A DNA stretch of 64,000 nt from Ascochyta rabiei (Eukaryota; Ascomycota; Dothideomycetes; Pleosporales; Didymellaceae). The stretch covers positions 310,001 through 374,000 of the forward strand of contig NC_082414.1 in NCBI RefSeq assembly GCF_004011695.2. The letters are read 5' to 3'. Position 1 is the first letter of the stretch. Each line of letters starts with the position of its first letter. A program made the translations under genes and the position numbers. Below the pieces are notes generated by a model. The model had not been told where the DNA came from, did not search any database, and saw only the letters and a list, made by a program, of their open reading frames with translations. Shown here in pieces: positions 1 to 10,530 of this stretch.

Positions 1-1569
1 TCTCCACTGGCATGGGCGACTACCGTCAGCCCCCCTTCCCCTCGCCAGTTACCGATCACAGACGCAGACTGGCACGCCACATACCCACCCGTCAGTGCCA
101 CCGACAGACCGAGGCCGCAATCCCGTTTTGGCAGGCATGAGACAATCCAAATCCCGCCTCCTCGAGTCGACGTTCAGAGTCCTTCACCAGTCAGACCTCC
201 AACCAGCAACCCTCTGCCTTATCCTGTAGACGACCATCATGTGGATGTCTGGATGCCAGGTGAAGAGCAGTACCAATTTGATCACTCCACCGTGCCACCC
301 CCGCGCCAGATCTTCAGAGATGCGCCAAGGGTTGCGTCGCCTTCGATTTCCAACTCGCCTCGCCAGACAGATGGATTCCCACGTTCCTCTCGACCCAGAA
401 CACCACGTCCTGAGGAAGCACCGCGCCTGAGGCGAAGCAGGTCGAATAGTGTCGACTCTAAGCACAGTTCTGATGGCCGAACCAAGTCTAGCAGGACTGC
501 AGCACGCCTCGACAGGCCGCTTCCATCGTGTCCGAGAGGTACACCAACCGACAGATACGATGACTGGTACAGTTTGCCCGGCTATCGAAACTTCGACATT
601 TGCCCCAGCTGCTACGACGGCGTCTTTGCTGACACGCCCTTCTCGGCCCACTTCTCTCAGCCCCGCCGCCACGAACGCCCTACAGAGCGCTTCTGCGACT
701 TCAGCAGCCCCTGGATGCGCCTCGCCTGGCTTCTGACCATCAAGCAACGCCGCCCGTCTCTCGATCTTCTCTATGCACTTGCGGATATCTCTGACTCGGA
801 CCGTCCATGCCCTGGCGACCGTGAACTCAGCACCGACCGCGTGTCCTGGTACGGCATACCCGACCAGCGCGACGGACTGCACGTCGCCAACTTCGCCGTC
901 TGCTCCGCCGACGTCAAGATGCTAGAGATCCTCTTCCCCACCGTGCGCGGATACTTCACACGTCTTCCTTCCACCTCGGCGTACAGCCCCGAAAAGCACA
1001 CGTGCAGTCTCCGCGTCTCCTCGCGCCGATTCCCCAAGTATCTCGACTTGCTTGTTGAGTTAGACGCAGAGGCCCAGTCCACCGCCAGCCGACCCAACAT
1101 GACCCGCTTCGTCAAGATGGCGCGGGAGAACGCCTTCAAAGGCGAGTGTGCGCGGGGCAAAGCATTCGTGAGGAAGGCGTGGCACTTCATCCCCCAGCTG
1201 CCCGAATTCACCGTCTGCGAAGAATGCTACGACGAAGTCATCTGGCCCGCGCTCTCCAAACCATCCCCCCTCCCACGCTTGGTCAACAAGTCTATCCAAC
1301 TCGTCCCCAACGAGGACCTCGAATTCGGGAGCAGCTGCGCGCTGTACAGCGCCCGCATGCGACGCGTGTGGGACGTGTGCGTCAAGGACGACGATATCAA
1401 GTACCTCGAGCGGAAAGTGCTGGAGCGGAAGAGGAAGGAGATCCTGCTCGCCAAGGAGAGGAGGGGTATCCTGCAGTGGCTCGCCCTCCAGGAGAAGGGG
1501 AGCAGGGGCTACGAGAGAGCTAAAGACGAACTGAGGCAGTTAGATAGGGAGTGGAAGGAGTGCGAGTAG
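1..1569 (+). CDS. Conserved fungal hypothetical protein with CxxC pairs, 5' truncated by window edge
   Basis: The reading frame is open from base 1 to the TAG at 1567-1569 with no stop, so the true start lies upstream of the window and the ATG at 241 is internal. The visible 522 residues begin with a Ser/Pro/Arg-rich, probably disordered stretch (to about base 540). A more ordered C-terminal half follows, with two short Cys pairs, CPSCY (bases 601-615) and CEECY (about 1216-1230), each after an aromatic/hydrophobic run. The tail after about 1380 is Lys/Arg/Glu-rich and predicted helical. The Cys pairs suggest a structural metal site, but spacing and order match no zinc-finger family I can name. 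No introns are evident in the visible part. I do not recognise the function. An antisense frame (184-882) is a shadow of this GC-rich gene. Confidence 0.75.
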   Translation, partial: SPLAWATTVSPPSPRQLPITDADWHATYPPVSATDRPRPQSRFGRHETIQIPPPRVDVQSPSPVRPPTSNPLPYPVDDHHVDVWMPGEEQYQFDHSTVPPPRQIFRDAPRVASPSISNSPRQTDGFPRSSRPRTPRPEEAPRLRRSRSNSVDSKHSSDGRTKSSRTAARLDRPLPSCPRGTPTDRYDDWYSLPGYRNFDICPSCYDGVFADTPFSAHFSQPRRHERPTERFCDFSSPWMRLAWLLTIKQRRPSLDLLYALADISDSDRPCPGDRELSTDRVSWYGIPDQRDGLHVANFAVCSADVKMLEILFPTVRGYFTRLPSTSAYSPEKHTCSLRVSSRRFPKYLDLLVELDAEAQSTASRPNMTRFVKMARENAFKGECARGKAFVRKAWHFIPQLPEFTVCEECYDEVIWPALSKPSPLPRLVNKSIQLVPNEDLEFGSSCALYSARMRRVWDVCVKDDDIKYLERKVLERKRKEILLAKERRGILQWLALQEKGSRGYERAKDELRQLDREWKECE

Positions 1570-1571
1570 CG

Positions 1572-1937
1572 GGTGGAAAGCATAGATGGACGTGCATGAA
1601 TTGAGGATTTCCTCTCTCCAGCAGCAGGTTCCTAATTTAACCTCTACTCCTCTAGCCTCTGTACAACTTACTCTTTATTATATTTAACTTGACTAACTAG
1701 CATCTAACCGCTCTAATCTAGTCCTATAGATAAACTAAGACAGCTAAATAATAATAATAATAAGTGTAAGTAGTAGGTGTAAAGTATAGATATACGTGCA
1801 TAAATTAAGGATTTCCTCTCTTAAGCTGCGGGTTCCTAATTCAACCTCTACTCCTCAACCTCTGTGCGACTTACTCTTTATCATATTCAACTTGACTAAC
1901 TAGCATATTAACGTTCTTATCTGGTCTTGTAGATATA
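1572..1937. repeat. Diverged direct duplication of about 160 bp, offset 204 bp
   Basis: The segment from 1572 to about 1736 recurs from 1776 to about 1937. Shared blocks include ggatttcctctct, ggttcctaatt, cctctactcctc and cttgactaactagcat. Most differences are transitions (G/A, C/T). The left copy begins three bases after the stop codon of the neighbouring gene, so it forms that gene's 3' flank. The pattern suggests an old local duplication that has since mutated. Confidence 0.75.
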
Positions 1938-2412
1938 CAACATGCTTTATTGTCTTATAACAGCAACAATCTTAACTGTTGGAAGTTGGAAGTTGGAAGT
2001 TGATTGGAGATCTTTAGACACTTCTAAACACTTTTTTTCTTCTCTCGCTCGCTCGCTCGTTCTTCTTACTGAAAGGTCATGCATTTACCATCTATACAAA
2101 ACAAGTGTAGCTTGAACCGCCTATCGATCAGACAGACTACAACGCCCACCGCGCGTTTCGCAGACTCAGTGATTCAGATGCAGTAGGAAGAAGCGTGGCA
2201 TCTTCCTTCTTCTCTCTAGCGGGCTGTAGCGTACAGGGTTGTGCTGGGTGGGTATGGCGTGCAGCTGGTGACTGCTGCGGTGTCTAGCTGCGTGTCGTCC
2301 CTGGACTCTTTGTAGTCCTGCATCTAGCCTGGTTTTGTGCTCTGTGCAGACTCTGTGGTTGGGCTGTACTGGAGCGTTCTTGGGTCTTGCGTGCTGCTGT
2401 CTTGATCCGGTT

Positions 2413-2499
2413 GGTTCTGGTTCTGGTTCTAGTTCGGCTTCGGCTTCGACTTGGGCTTCGACTTCGGCTTCGACTTCGACTTCGGCTTCGGCTTCGACT
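2413..2499. repeat. Hexanucleotide microsatellite (GGTTCT / TTCGGC / TTCGAC)
   Basis: About three GGTTCT units lead into a run of TTCGGC and TTCGAC hexamers. All frames through it are open because the unit lacks stops, which explains the small Ser/Ala/Thr-, Arg/Leu- and Phe/Gly-rich frames here; I do not treat these as genes. Confidence 0.8.
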
Positions 2500-3324
2500 A
2501 CATACCCGACACGAGGCCGGAACGCACGAGTCGATACGTGCTGGTTCGCGTGGCTTTGGTGGTCGAGTCCAGATCGGTTATCCGTTGCCTAGTTGAGCGG
2601 AGAGGAGAAACCGGGAAACCAAAAGACAAAAGGAAAAAGAAAAAAAGAAAAAACGGCCAGAACCCTAGCTCAACACAGTCGTGGAAGAGCGTGGGAATGG
2701 TGGAATTCGATTCGATGCCTCTATGCGGAGTGCTGAGCGTGGTGGATCTCAGGGTTTTGTGGTTATCAAACTGCGCGTTGATGGAGGGGCTGGGTAGGTA
2801 GACGGTGTGCTGTTGCGGGGATTCGGATTGCGTGCTGAAGAGTAATGTACATTGCACCACTCGACCAGCTAGCAGCCACAGGATGAAGACTGATCTCGGA
2901 ATGAGTAACTATTTGCAACGGGTAGTGCTAGAGTGCTGATAGTCAGATGTTTGGTTGGCAGATCTCCTGGTAGGATGTCGTCAGGTAAAGGATAGAACTC
3001 AGAGAGGACATGCAGGAGAGAAGTGTTGAAGGTGTGAAACTTTCATGTGCTAACTGTACTGATTGTGCAGAAGCTGGAAAAAGAATCATACGTAAAGACT
3101 GAAAACACGACTACAGACTACAAGGGTATAAGACACCGGAAGCGCCAAAAAAGCACAAGAACAAGGAAAGCAGAAACCTCATTGCATCCCGGGAATCCGA
3201 TCCACACCTTGACCGTATCCAATCGGAGCACTGCCACGCCATAGAAGTCGTCCCTCGTGGTATACCCAAACGCCGCTTAAAAGCAAATATCCACCTCCGA
3301 GACACAACACCCACGGCATCCACT

Positions 3325-4425
3325 TCACGTCGAGGCCTGCAGAGCAGCAACCAGGACATCGATCCCCGCGGCGTGACTCGCGGCATTCGACCCATTCGAC
3401 CCACCCTGCCAGCGATCCCTAATAACGCCATCTCCACCCCTCGCATCCGCGAGCACCGAATCAGCGTTCTTCTTCAGGAACTCGGCATACGCTGCCTGGC
3501 CTTTATTCTTGTTCAGCGAGGATAGACCCCGGACGTAAGCGCCTTTGAACATGGCGCCCTGCTGATCGAGAGGGTGCTGGGCCGGCTCCGTCAAGATGCC
3601 CGTGTCGCTCAGCTTAGCCATGGATGCGCGGGCGAGGTCGTTGGCGTGGTCGATCAGGCCGCCGTCGGATTTTGCGCGAGCGAGTTCCGAGAGGCCGGCG
3701 AGGACGACGCCTTGGTTGTAGGTCCATGTTGTTTTGCCGTCGTTCTGGCAGGATGTCTTGTCGATGCCGTCGTTGATTAGTTTGTCGCTGTTGATGATGC
3801 CGGAGTTGTAGAGCCAGTCCCATTGCATCTGTGCCCAGTTCTGGTAGTTGGCTTTCTCTTCGGCTGCGACCCGGTTGGCTAGGGAGGCGCCGACGGCGAG
3901 GAAGAGCTCGTTGGAGATGATGGCGATGTATTCTTTGGGCTTGCTCCACCAGATACCGCCTTTGCACGGCGTGGTCCGGCCGCCGGTCATGTCCTCGAAC
4001 AGGTCCTTCGCAGTGTCGAGGTACTTTGTGTCGCCTGTCAAGTCGTAAGAGGCAATCCAGCCCATTGCCCACCAGCCTTCGTCATCGTAAAAGTCGTTTT
4101 TCCAAGATTTGTAGCCTTTTTGGTTGCCAGACTTCGCGTATGTGTTGGAGACAATGTCAATGGCTGCTTGCTTGAAGTCTTCGTCCTGTTTGCCGAACTT
4201 GGCGATGGTTTCTACTATGTTGCCAGACTGCCACCACATGTCATCCCTTTACAAATCATCAGTCAATGGAGATCGAGGGAGGGCAGCATCCTACCATAAG
4301 CCAGTCTCTGTGTTGTACCACTTGTCCTGGAGCAGTTTGATCGCTGATTCCGCATCGCTTGCATAGTCGGCACATGCAGTGTTCAACAAGAGGAACGCAA
4401 CAGTCAGGGGAGGGAGGTATTTCAT
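3325..4425 (-). CDS. Secreted glycoside hydrolase family 76 (alpha-1,6-mannanase-like)
   Basis: Two exons, 4425-4295 and 4246-3325, joined across a 48-bp intron (donor GTAGGA, acceptor AAAG). Splicing restores ...GLWDDMWWQSGN..., the conserved GH76 start; 350 aa in total. The N-terminus is a clear signal peptide (MKYLPPLTVAFLLLNTACA, cleavage near residue 19). Residues 98-99 are the Asp-Asp pair in NDFYDDEGWWAM, which in GH76 enzymes are the catalytic residues. Other family marks are GGIWW, the SNELF segment and WTYNQG. Fungal relatives are DFG5/DCW1-type wall enzymes that process mannan or transfer GPI proteins. This copy is shorter than the roughly 450-aa anchored forms and ends at LQAST without a hydrophobic GPI-anchor signal, so it is probably freely secreted. 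Substrate is inferred from family only. Confidence 0.92.
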
Positions 4426-6566
4426 AGCGGAAGTCTGATATTTGGAGAACAACTGAGTTGATAGCAAGTGTGGTATAGATAAACAAGCGCCACTTGGTGC
4501 CTGTGCAGTCTTCAAACCTGAGGGAAGTCCTGTGTTTTAAGTCCTCAAAGGAAACGCCATGAGGCGCGACAACGAAACCAAGACGGTAAGACTAGGCATT
4601 TTGGGCCGAGAAACATGCTCAGCACCAGCCCTTGACGTGTTGGACAGATGACAGTGTTGGCTGTGTACTACACCCAGCACAAGGTCCTATACAAAGAAAT
4701 ATAATAAGCTTGGCGGTGATGCATGTTGGCATCCTCAGCCTTACAGCGTGCTCGAACTTTTAATTCTTGCCCTGGTATGACTTCCAGCTCATGGCACGTA
4801 CAGCAAGGCTGCCTCTCCCGCGGTGAGATGATGATCATGCGAGCGCTGATCTTAGGCCAACTGGCTGATTTTGCCATGACATCCTGCCGAATGACAATGG
4901 TGGTTGCCATATTGTCGTAGCAGCCAGGGAGTTGACTGATGTTGGAGCCTGAGCAACGTGGATCCTATTATAACGACGATGCGGATATTGTCAAGGATTC
5001 GCTTCATATGATGTTCTGAAACACATGTCGAAGAGGCTCTTAGCACGGAGATGGCTGGTTAGTGGACCCTGATTGGCGTCGATTTTGACGCGGGCCGAAA
5101 GATCGATTGGTTCTAGCATAACCTAGGCGGAATAAGGCATAGTCTAGGGATCCTGGAACGTGGTTTGTGAAAGGTCTGTCCTGTACCTCCACAGCCTCAA
5201 GATGAGGGCCGCAAGGCAAGACAGCAAGGTCTCAGGTAAGCGCCAGCTCGAACAAAGGAAGCTTACCCAGGGTTGGCGCCGAAGAAAGAGTGGTGAGGCC
5301 AAGTACCGACCTATGATTGCAGTTGAGACCCACTGAACGAAGAATAGTACAGATGCGGTCTCCAAGAGTACAACACAGTACACTCTACGCGACGGAGACT
5401 ATGTTCCTAGCAGCGGCTTTGTGCGAGCACGGGGTCTCGTATCCTGGCGGAGCAGCTTCTTTTGTCAATCGCACCTGTTGGAATAAGCCCTTGATGATCG
5501 CAGCGAGGCGCATGACTGTGGTGGTCGGCTGAGACGACATGGAGAAGATGGTCAGTCGTATCGTTGGTTGCCAGCAAGGCCAGTTGCAGGGTGCCTTGTC
5601 ACCCCCGCAGCTTGTTCCTATGAGTTGCAATGCCAGAGAACACAAAGACAATCTCCTTATGCAAGAGCCGACTTCTGGCCTTGCAGGACGATATTGCTCT
5701 GACAAAGCCCTAGCATCTCAGCCAACCCTGAAGGCGTACAGCGCTTGGATACGTGGGTGAGTAACGTGATGACCTGCGAGGAGCTGCCGTGTCATATAGA
5801 GATGAAAAGCGGGCGTTCATGACCAGAAATCATCGCGTCCTGATGTACGAGGGAGAGCAACGGAGCTGTTTGTGGAGCGCCGTGAGGAGTCTCGGGCAGC
5901 TTTGCCGCACAAGGCGAATGATGGACAATGCCAAAGCCAGAGCCGAAGACAAGCGCAAGTCGCGCTCGTGCAACGAGTTCGCGCCACCAAGCCAAGGCCG
6001 CTGCTATGATCTTGTGGTCTCCTGCCACGTTGAGGTTGAGCTGCGTGGAGGGCTCGAAGTTCCTAGGCCCACAATGACGCGTTGCACGGTCGCAACGCCC
6101 TGTTTGCAATGACGTATCAGCGTAAACAGTGCAGGCGCAGAGGCGGGGCACTTGCCATGCAAAGGCGGCACACATTCTGGAGAATGTGGCTCGAATGACG
6201 GAACCGCCATGGAATTTAGTCAAATCCCATCAATCACGCTAATGCTTAGTATGCATTCGGCCAATCGTGGCTGTCGGGGGAGCTGTGGCTATCAGACATC
6301 CTTACAAGTGAAGGTCAACTGCTGCTGCCTTGTTGCAGACACCCCTGCTGTGATCCTGCCGCAGCAGGGATATTGTGTAGAGTTGCACCTTTTCTCACTA
6401 CAATCCAGCAAGAGTGACGTGCCCATTTCGTAGGTGGTAACAACGCAGGTGAGAGCGCCTACTTAAGGCCTCGTCCAGCTCCGAGTACCTTTCATTAACA
6501 AACTCTCAACTCATCAACTGCCACTTCAACTTCCACACCAAACTAAACCACCAAACCACAATCAAC
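4426..6566. other. 2.1-kb intergenic stretch, no gene recognised
   Basis: The GH76 and HSP12-like genes diverge from this interval, so it contains both promoters. Frames up to about 140 codons occur on both strands, but none has recognisable motifs, convincing splice extensions or coding-like composition. Mixed composition, no obvious repeat. Confidence 0.5.
6342..6346 (+). promoter_or_regulatory. Candidate stress-response element (CCCCT) upstream of HSP12-like gene
   Basis: A CCCCT core lies 221-225 bp upstream of the ATG. In yeasts this is the STRE core (AGGGG/CCCCT) bound by Msn2/4-type factors and is common before HSP12 genes. A 5-bp match alone is weak; the call rests on its position. 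Confidence 0.3.
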
Positions 6567-6967
6567 ATGTCTGACAACCTCCGCAAGGGTCTCGGCGAGC
6601 AGGCGTCTGAGAAGAGTGAGCATCACCAGCCTCATCGTCGCTCACCACAGGTCACTGACACGTTCTCCAGTCACCCCTGACTCCCAGAAGTCCACCACCG
6701 ACAAGATCAGCGAGAACGTCTCCGGTGCTGGTGACCGCATTGCCGGCGCCGTCCAGCCTGGTCAGTATTAACTGCACCTTTCTCATCAACGCACACTGAC
6801 TGTCCGCAGAGGGTCAAAAGTCCACCGGCCAGAAGATCGGAGACTCTACCCGCTCCGGCTCCGACAACGCCTCTCAGCAGGGCGAGGGTGTCCTCAAGCA
6901 GGCTCAGGATGGTCTCAGCAACGCTGCTGCCTCCGTCCAGAACACCCTCGGCGGCGGCAAGCAGTAG
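6567..6967 (+). CDS. HSP12: HSP9/HSP12-family small stress protein
   Basis: Three exons, 6567-6615, 6671-6760 and 6810-6967, with introns of 55 and 49 bp (GTGAGC...CAG, GTCAGT...CAG), give a 98-aa protein too broken up to appear as one open frame. The product starts MSDNLRKGLGEQASEKITP and repeats the pattern P-x-SQKST-x-DKI / GQKSTGQKIGDS. It is rich in Gly, Ser, Gln and Lys and has no Cys, as in yeast Hsp12 and fission-yeast Hsp9. Family members are hydrophilic, largely unfolded proteins that become helical at membranes and are strongly induced by heat, osmotic stress and starvation. The leader (about 6490-6566) is CA/CT-rich, typical of highly expressed fungal genes. Splice frames agree at both junctions. 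Confidence 0.92.
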
Positions 6968-7298
6968 ACTACCCAGCGGTAGCTCTGCGACGACTTTTCC
7001 AAGCGGCTAAGAATGCTAGGCGAACATCATTATACCCTATGATACGAATGAAATGAAACTTTGAACTGAACACTATGCTTCTTCTGCTGTGACTGCATCG
7101 TGGGATTGGTTTTGAGTCGTGTCTGTTGGGCAACGACCTAACATCACACGTCAGCCTGGACTTCAGCAATCGGCCTCTATCACTTACTAATGTCTAATTT
7201 CTCCAAGCGCCGTTTGTGCGAAGGAATAAGGCTGTTACCCATGGTTTGTTATACAGTGCAATGGGTATCGTGCGTTTAATAGACAACCTATGGCTACC
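6968..7298. other. Convergent 3' intergenic spacer
   Basis: 331 bp between the tail-to-tail stops of the HSP12-like and WBP11-like genes. Presumably holds both polyadenylation regions; I see no further feature. Confidence 0.6.
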
Positions 7299-8213
7299 TC
7301 AGATGTCCTCGTCTTCGACCTCTTCTACCTCGACGTGCCGCAGCTTGTTCTCTGCCACTCTTGCTTCTGCTTGTGCCCCGTGCATGTTCCCTTGTACCTC
7401 AGCAGCCATCATGTCGTACTCTGCTTCTTCTATCGCAGCCTCTGCCACCTTTTCAGCGACTGCGCCTGTTGTCGTCTTCAAAAACTCGTCCAGCTCCGGG
7501 TCAGCTTCAGGTCCGGGCTCGGTCTTTTCCTTGCCCATGTACCCGTCTTCCCGCAGCTTGTCAAACTCTTCGGGCTCCAGCAGCCTCCCTTCGCCCTTTG
7601 CAAGCTTCATCTTCTGCGCGACCGCTGCAGGCATGAACTTGGTAGCCTCCTTGAGGAAATCGCGAACTTGCGGCGCTGCCTCGTAAACGATCTGTGCTTT
7701 CTTCGGCTCAGGCGCTTGTTCCTCCGTCTGTGTCTTTCGCTGGCGCTGGCGCGGTATCGGTGGCGGTGTGTCGCGCGGCATGGGGATGTTCGCTACATCG
7801 GCATCTGTGTCGCTGCTGTCGTCCTCTTTCCTCTGCCCGTCCCTCGTTCGCTTGCCCAGTACACCTCCGCCTCGCCCCCTTCCGCCGTCCCGCCCACCCC
7901 GATCCTCAAAGTCTTCGTGCCTCCGCTCTGGCTTGAATTGTGGTGCCTTGTCGCCGAGCGCCGCGCGCGCTTTGTTGACTGCTGCAAGATCCTTTTCGAG
8001 CTCTGCCAGGCGCTGGCGCTCGTGTGGCCGGAGCGCACCGCTCTGATCAAGGTCCTTGAGTTGGTCGATGTCTCGCTGGATGCGCGCGGGGTTGCGGCGG
8101 GCGAGTTTCTCGTTGCGCTGGGCCTGGACAGTGGCTTTTTGCTTGCGGAGAGCTTTCTGCTTGTCGGCTTTCTTCTGCTCCTGGACAGGGTTGTAGTTCT
8201 TTTCTTTGGGCAT
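7299..8213 (-). CDS. WW-domain-binding protein 11 (WBP11)-like splicing factor
   Basis: A single-exon frame of 304 aa. The N-terminus (MPKEKNYNPVQEQKKADKQK..., about residues 1-70) matches the WBP11 N-terminal domain: a very basic helical segment with an early K-x-x-NP followed by K/R-rich heptads and an RNPARI/Q-x-x-x-DI step. The middle (about 105-170) is Gly/Arg-rich then acidic (EDDSSDTDAD), followed by a short proline run TPPPIPRQRQRK, the type of ligand bound by WW domains. The C-terminus is acidic and helical, ending EDEDI. In animals WBP11 is a nuclear pre-mRNA splicing component. The protein is shorter and less Pro-rich than the metazoan one. It is head-to-head with the gene at 8401, 187 bp apart. 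Confidence 0.82.
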   Translation of the reverse strand: MPKEKNYNPVQEQKKADKQKALRKQKATVQAQRNEKLARRNPARIQRDIDQLKDLDQSGALRPHERQRLAELEKDLAAVNKARAALGDKAPQFKPERRHEDFEDRGGRDGGRGRGGGVLGKRTRDGQRKEDDSSDTDADVANIPMPRDTPPPIPRQRQRKTQTEEQAPEPKKAQIVYEAAPQVRDFLKEATKFMPAAVAQKMKLAKGEGRLLEPEEFDKLREDGYMGKEKTEPGPEADPELDEFLKTTTGAVAEKVAEAAIEEAEYDMMAAEVQGNMHGAQAEARVAENKLRHVEVEEVEDEDI

Positions 8214-8400
8214 CGTGATGTGAAGCTGGGGGGTTTGCGACGAGCGGAGGTGAAGTTGTAGTCTGACGTCGGTGTTGCGCGAGAATGAGTTCGCGATTCG
8301 ATTATTGAGATTGACGTAGTTGGAGAGTCTGTGCGTCGCGTCTTCCTGTCACTCTACACCTTTCTCTGCTCCTACAAAGCTTTGGTCACGGGTCCCCGAA
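8214..8400. promoter_or_regulatory. Short bidirectional promoter region
   Basis: 187 bp separate the start codons of the divergent WBP11-like gene and the basic nuclear protein. Both promoters must lie here unless leaders overlap. No clear TATA element was seen. Confidence 0.5.
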
Positions 8401-9710
8401 ATGTTCGTTCCAAGAGCAGTCAGGCTCAAGGGCGTAAAGGAGATCCAAAGACCAAAGATAGCGAAGCCACTGGCGAGACCACAACTGAGCAAGGATGAAG
8501 CTAACAACAAGGATGCGCTTGTCGAAGCAATGGGCGAGACGAGCATGAGCTCACCAGCTCCCCAACAGGATACAGCTTCAGATGCTGCAGCTCCTGCTCG
8601 TGGCCCCAGGTTCACGACTAAGCCCGTCACACCGGAATACATTGCTCAACTAGCTGCTGGCATTGAGTTGATCTTTACAGATTACGCACATCAGGAAGAG
8701 GAGCGTTCAAGATGGCTCAAAGATCGGTACAGGGAAATTGATGGCAAGGAGAGCTGTAGGTCGAGCTCTGCTGGTGTTTCCTGTTCAGAGCTAACTTCGC
8801 GGTAGACATACATCTTACAGCAATCCTAGAGCATACCAACATCTCGAAGCTGAAGCCGGAAGCTACCCAAATCCTTCTCAAGCAAGCGCTGCATGACCAC
8901 CCTTCCGCTATACTCGAGCTGTCACAGAACGAATACCATGTCCGCCGCAGACCTTGCACGAATCCGTTGCCGTTTGTTCCTCACAACTCGTTCGAGATTG
9001 TAGACGATGACGGACTCAGCTTCTGGGATCAGCGCACCATCTATGTAGAACCGCACCTACGCAACATATCCCCAATGCCGGCGAAAGTGGCTCAATGGCT
9101 GGCTGAGCATGGCCAATTGAAGCCAAAGTGGCTCCCAATACAAGCAGTGCACACGCTCTGGAACAGCTGCGCTCTCGTCGTGCTGAGTGGGAACGTGATG
9201 CATGATGGTACGTGGAACAAATGGAGGGAAGCTGGAAAGCCAGAAGGCTGGAAGGTCATGACAAAAGTTGAGCACACGAAGCGCACTGCTGAGTATGTGG
9301 CGCTGCTCGAGCAAGAGAACCCCAGAGGTATGCGCAAGATTACGCAAGACACGAGCCAGCTGCCACCAATCGCAAGACCTGCCACGCTTCCTGTTGCTTT
9401 TGAGCCGTTGCCTGAGGAGGCATGCATCAAGGTCGAAGGCAAGAAGAAGCGTAAAAGGCGCAAACCCGCAAAACCTGGTGGTCATGCTGGGCATGACGGT
9501 GGAGAAACTGGACATGCATTGAACCAGCATTCGGCCGACATGCCAGATGCGCGCCCCGCCGATGCGCCAAAAGATGTAGACCAGGAAGGTGCAGCGCCGT
9601 GCAACAAGAAGAAACGAAAGAGACGTAAACCCGGTTCGCACATCGAGACCGATGACCCGATTGCAGCTGCCGGGGCAGACGACGCACCTTCAAAGAAGCG
9701 TCGCCGTTGA
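8401..9710 (+). CDS. Conserved hypothetical basic, probably nuclear/nucleolar protein
   Basis: Two exons, 8401-8755 and 8806-9710, joined across a 50-bp intron (GTAGGT donor, CTAAC branch-like site, GTAG acceptor). The junction restores ...KESYIHLTAILEH... in frame; 419 aa. I chose ATG 8401 (MFVPRAVRLKG) over the in-frame ATG at 8320 because the extra 27 residues look like leader sequence. The central region (about 150-310) is well ordered, with LPFVPHNSFEIVDDDG and a Trp-rich stretch (WDQRT, WLPIQAVHTLW, GTWNKW). The tail carries the same basic block KKKRKRRKP twice plus a terminal KKRRR, strong nuclear or nucleolar localisation signals. I do not recognise the family. The head-to-head WBP11-like neighbour makes an RNA-related role plausible but unproven. 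Confidence 0.75.
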
Positions 9711-9892
9711 TGCACACTCGTCGAGGGCCACAATAAGCCGAGAACATTCTGCAGCATCGTGTGCACTTGGGCCTCACGCAGGCGTGCTGCGGAGTGCGCA
9801 TTGATTGCCCTCGGCCCGGATTCACCCCACGTACTCGACCATGCTGACTTGCACGTGGTGGTAGAATTCCTTGAATTTGTATTCAGTAACGA

Positions 9893-10160
9893 TGTAGAAG
9901 AGTGTGATTATAGAGTTACCACCTTCATAATACAGAAAGTATAAAAGAATACAGGTATAGAACATGTAAAGGAGTGTAATTATAGAATTACCACCTTACT
10001 ATTACAGCAAGGTAGAACAGATGTAAAAGAATGTAATTATAGAATCACCACTAATCTGTTTAGAAAAGAAGAAAGAATACTGGTATAACTAGAACATGTA
10101 AAAGAATGTAATTACAGAATCACCACCTTACTATTACAGCAAGGTATGAAAAGAAGATAG
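9893..10160. repeat. Imperfect minisatellite, about four copies
   Basis: A block of the form gtgtaattatagaatyaccacc followed by ttactattacagcaaggta recurs near 9903, 9972, 10031 and 10104, separated by aaagaatac/aacatgtaaa linkers. Copies are diverged and partly truncated, as in an ageing tandem array. Confidence 0.7.
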
Positions 10161-10179
10161 GCATAGAACAGACATGAAG

Positions 10180-10397
10180 GAACAGAGTCGTAGAATGATA
10201 TAACCATTCATTCCAGCAAAGAGGTAGAAAGAATAGAATACTAAAATCACTTGACTTTTCCTTTAGGCAGAGAGGTAATGCAAGTGCATAAAAGAACAGA
10301 GTTGTAGAATAATATAACCATTCATTCCAGCAAAGAGGTAGAAAGAATAGAACACTAAAATCACTTGACTTTTCCTTTGGGCAGAGAGGTAATGCAA
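10180..10397. repeat. Two-copy tandem repeat, period 114 bp
   Basis: aacagagtcgtagaat at 10181 recurs as aacagagttgtagaat at 10295. The copies stay nearly identical through ccattcattccagcaaagagg, cacttgacttttccttt and ggcagagaggtaatgcaa. The few differences are mostly transitions. Higher identity than the block to its left suggests a more recent duplication. Confidence 0.85.
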
Positions 10398-10491
10398 ATG
10401 CAGCTGCATTCGTGATGGATTCAGACCGTGGGTGGAAGCATCATCTATCGTATGGTATCGTATCGTGGCACTCCTTCATCGTGACTACTAT

Positions 10492-10530
10492 TACAACGTA
10501 CAACGTACAACCTACAGCCTACAACCTACA
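10492..10530. repeat. Short tandem run (tacaacg / tacaacc / tacagcc)
   Basis: Five to six variants of a 7-bp unit in a row. Non-coding simple sequence. Confidence 0.8.

Larger units (their letters stand above)
1570..3324. other. Gene-free stretch with local repeats
   Basis: No convincing gene. It holds the 3' flank of the left-edge gene, a diverged duplication (1572-1937), short CTCG and ATA runs, a hexamer microsatellite (2413-2499) and a purine-rich run near 2625-2655. Small frames over the microsatellite are low-complexity artefacts. Confidence 0.6.

Noticed and set aside
2335..2801. Ser/Ala/Thr-, Arg/Leu- and Phe/Gly-rich small frames
   Set aside because: Three-frame reading of a stop-free hexamer microsatellite.
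7290..8261. 323-codon plus-strand frame opposite the WBP11-like gene
   Set aside because: Leu/Phe/Cys-rich mirror of a Lys/Glu-rich protein; typical antisense artefact.
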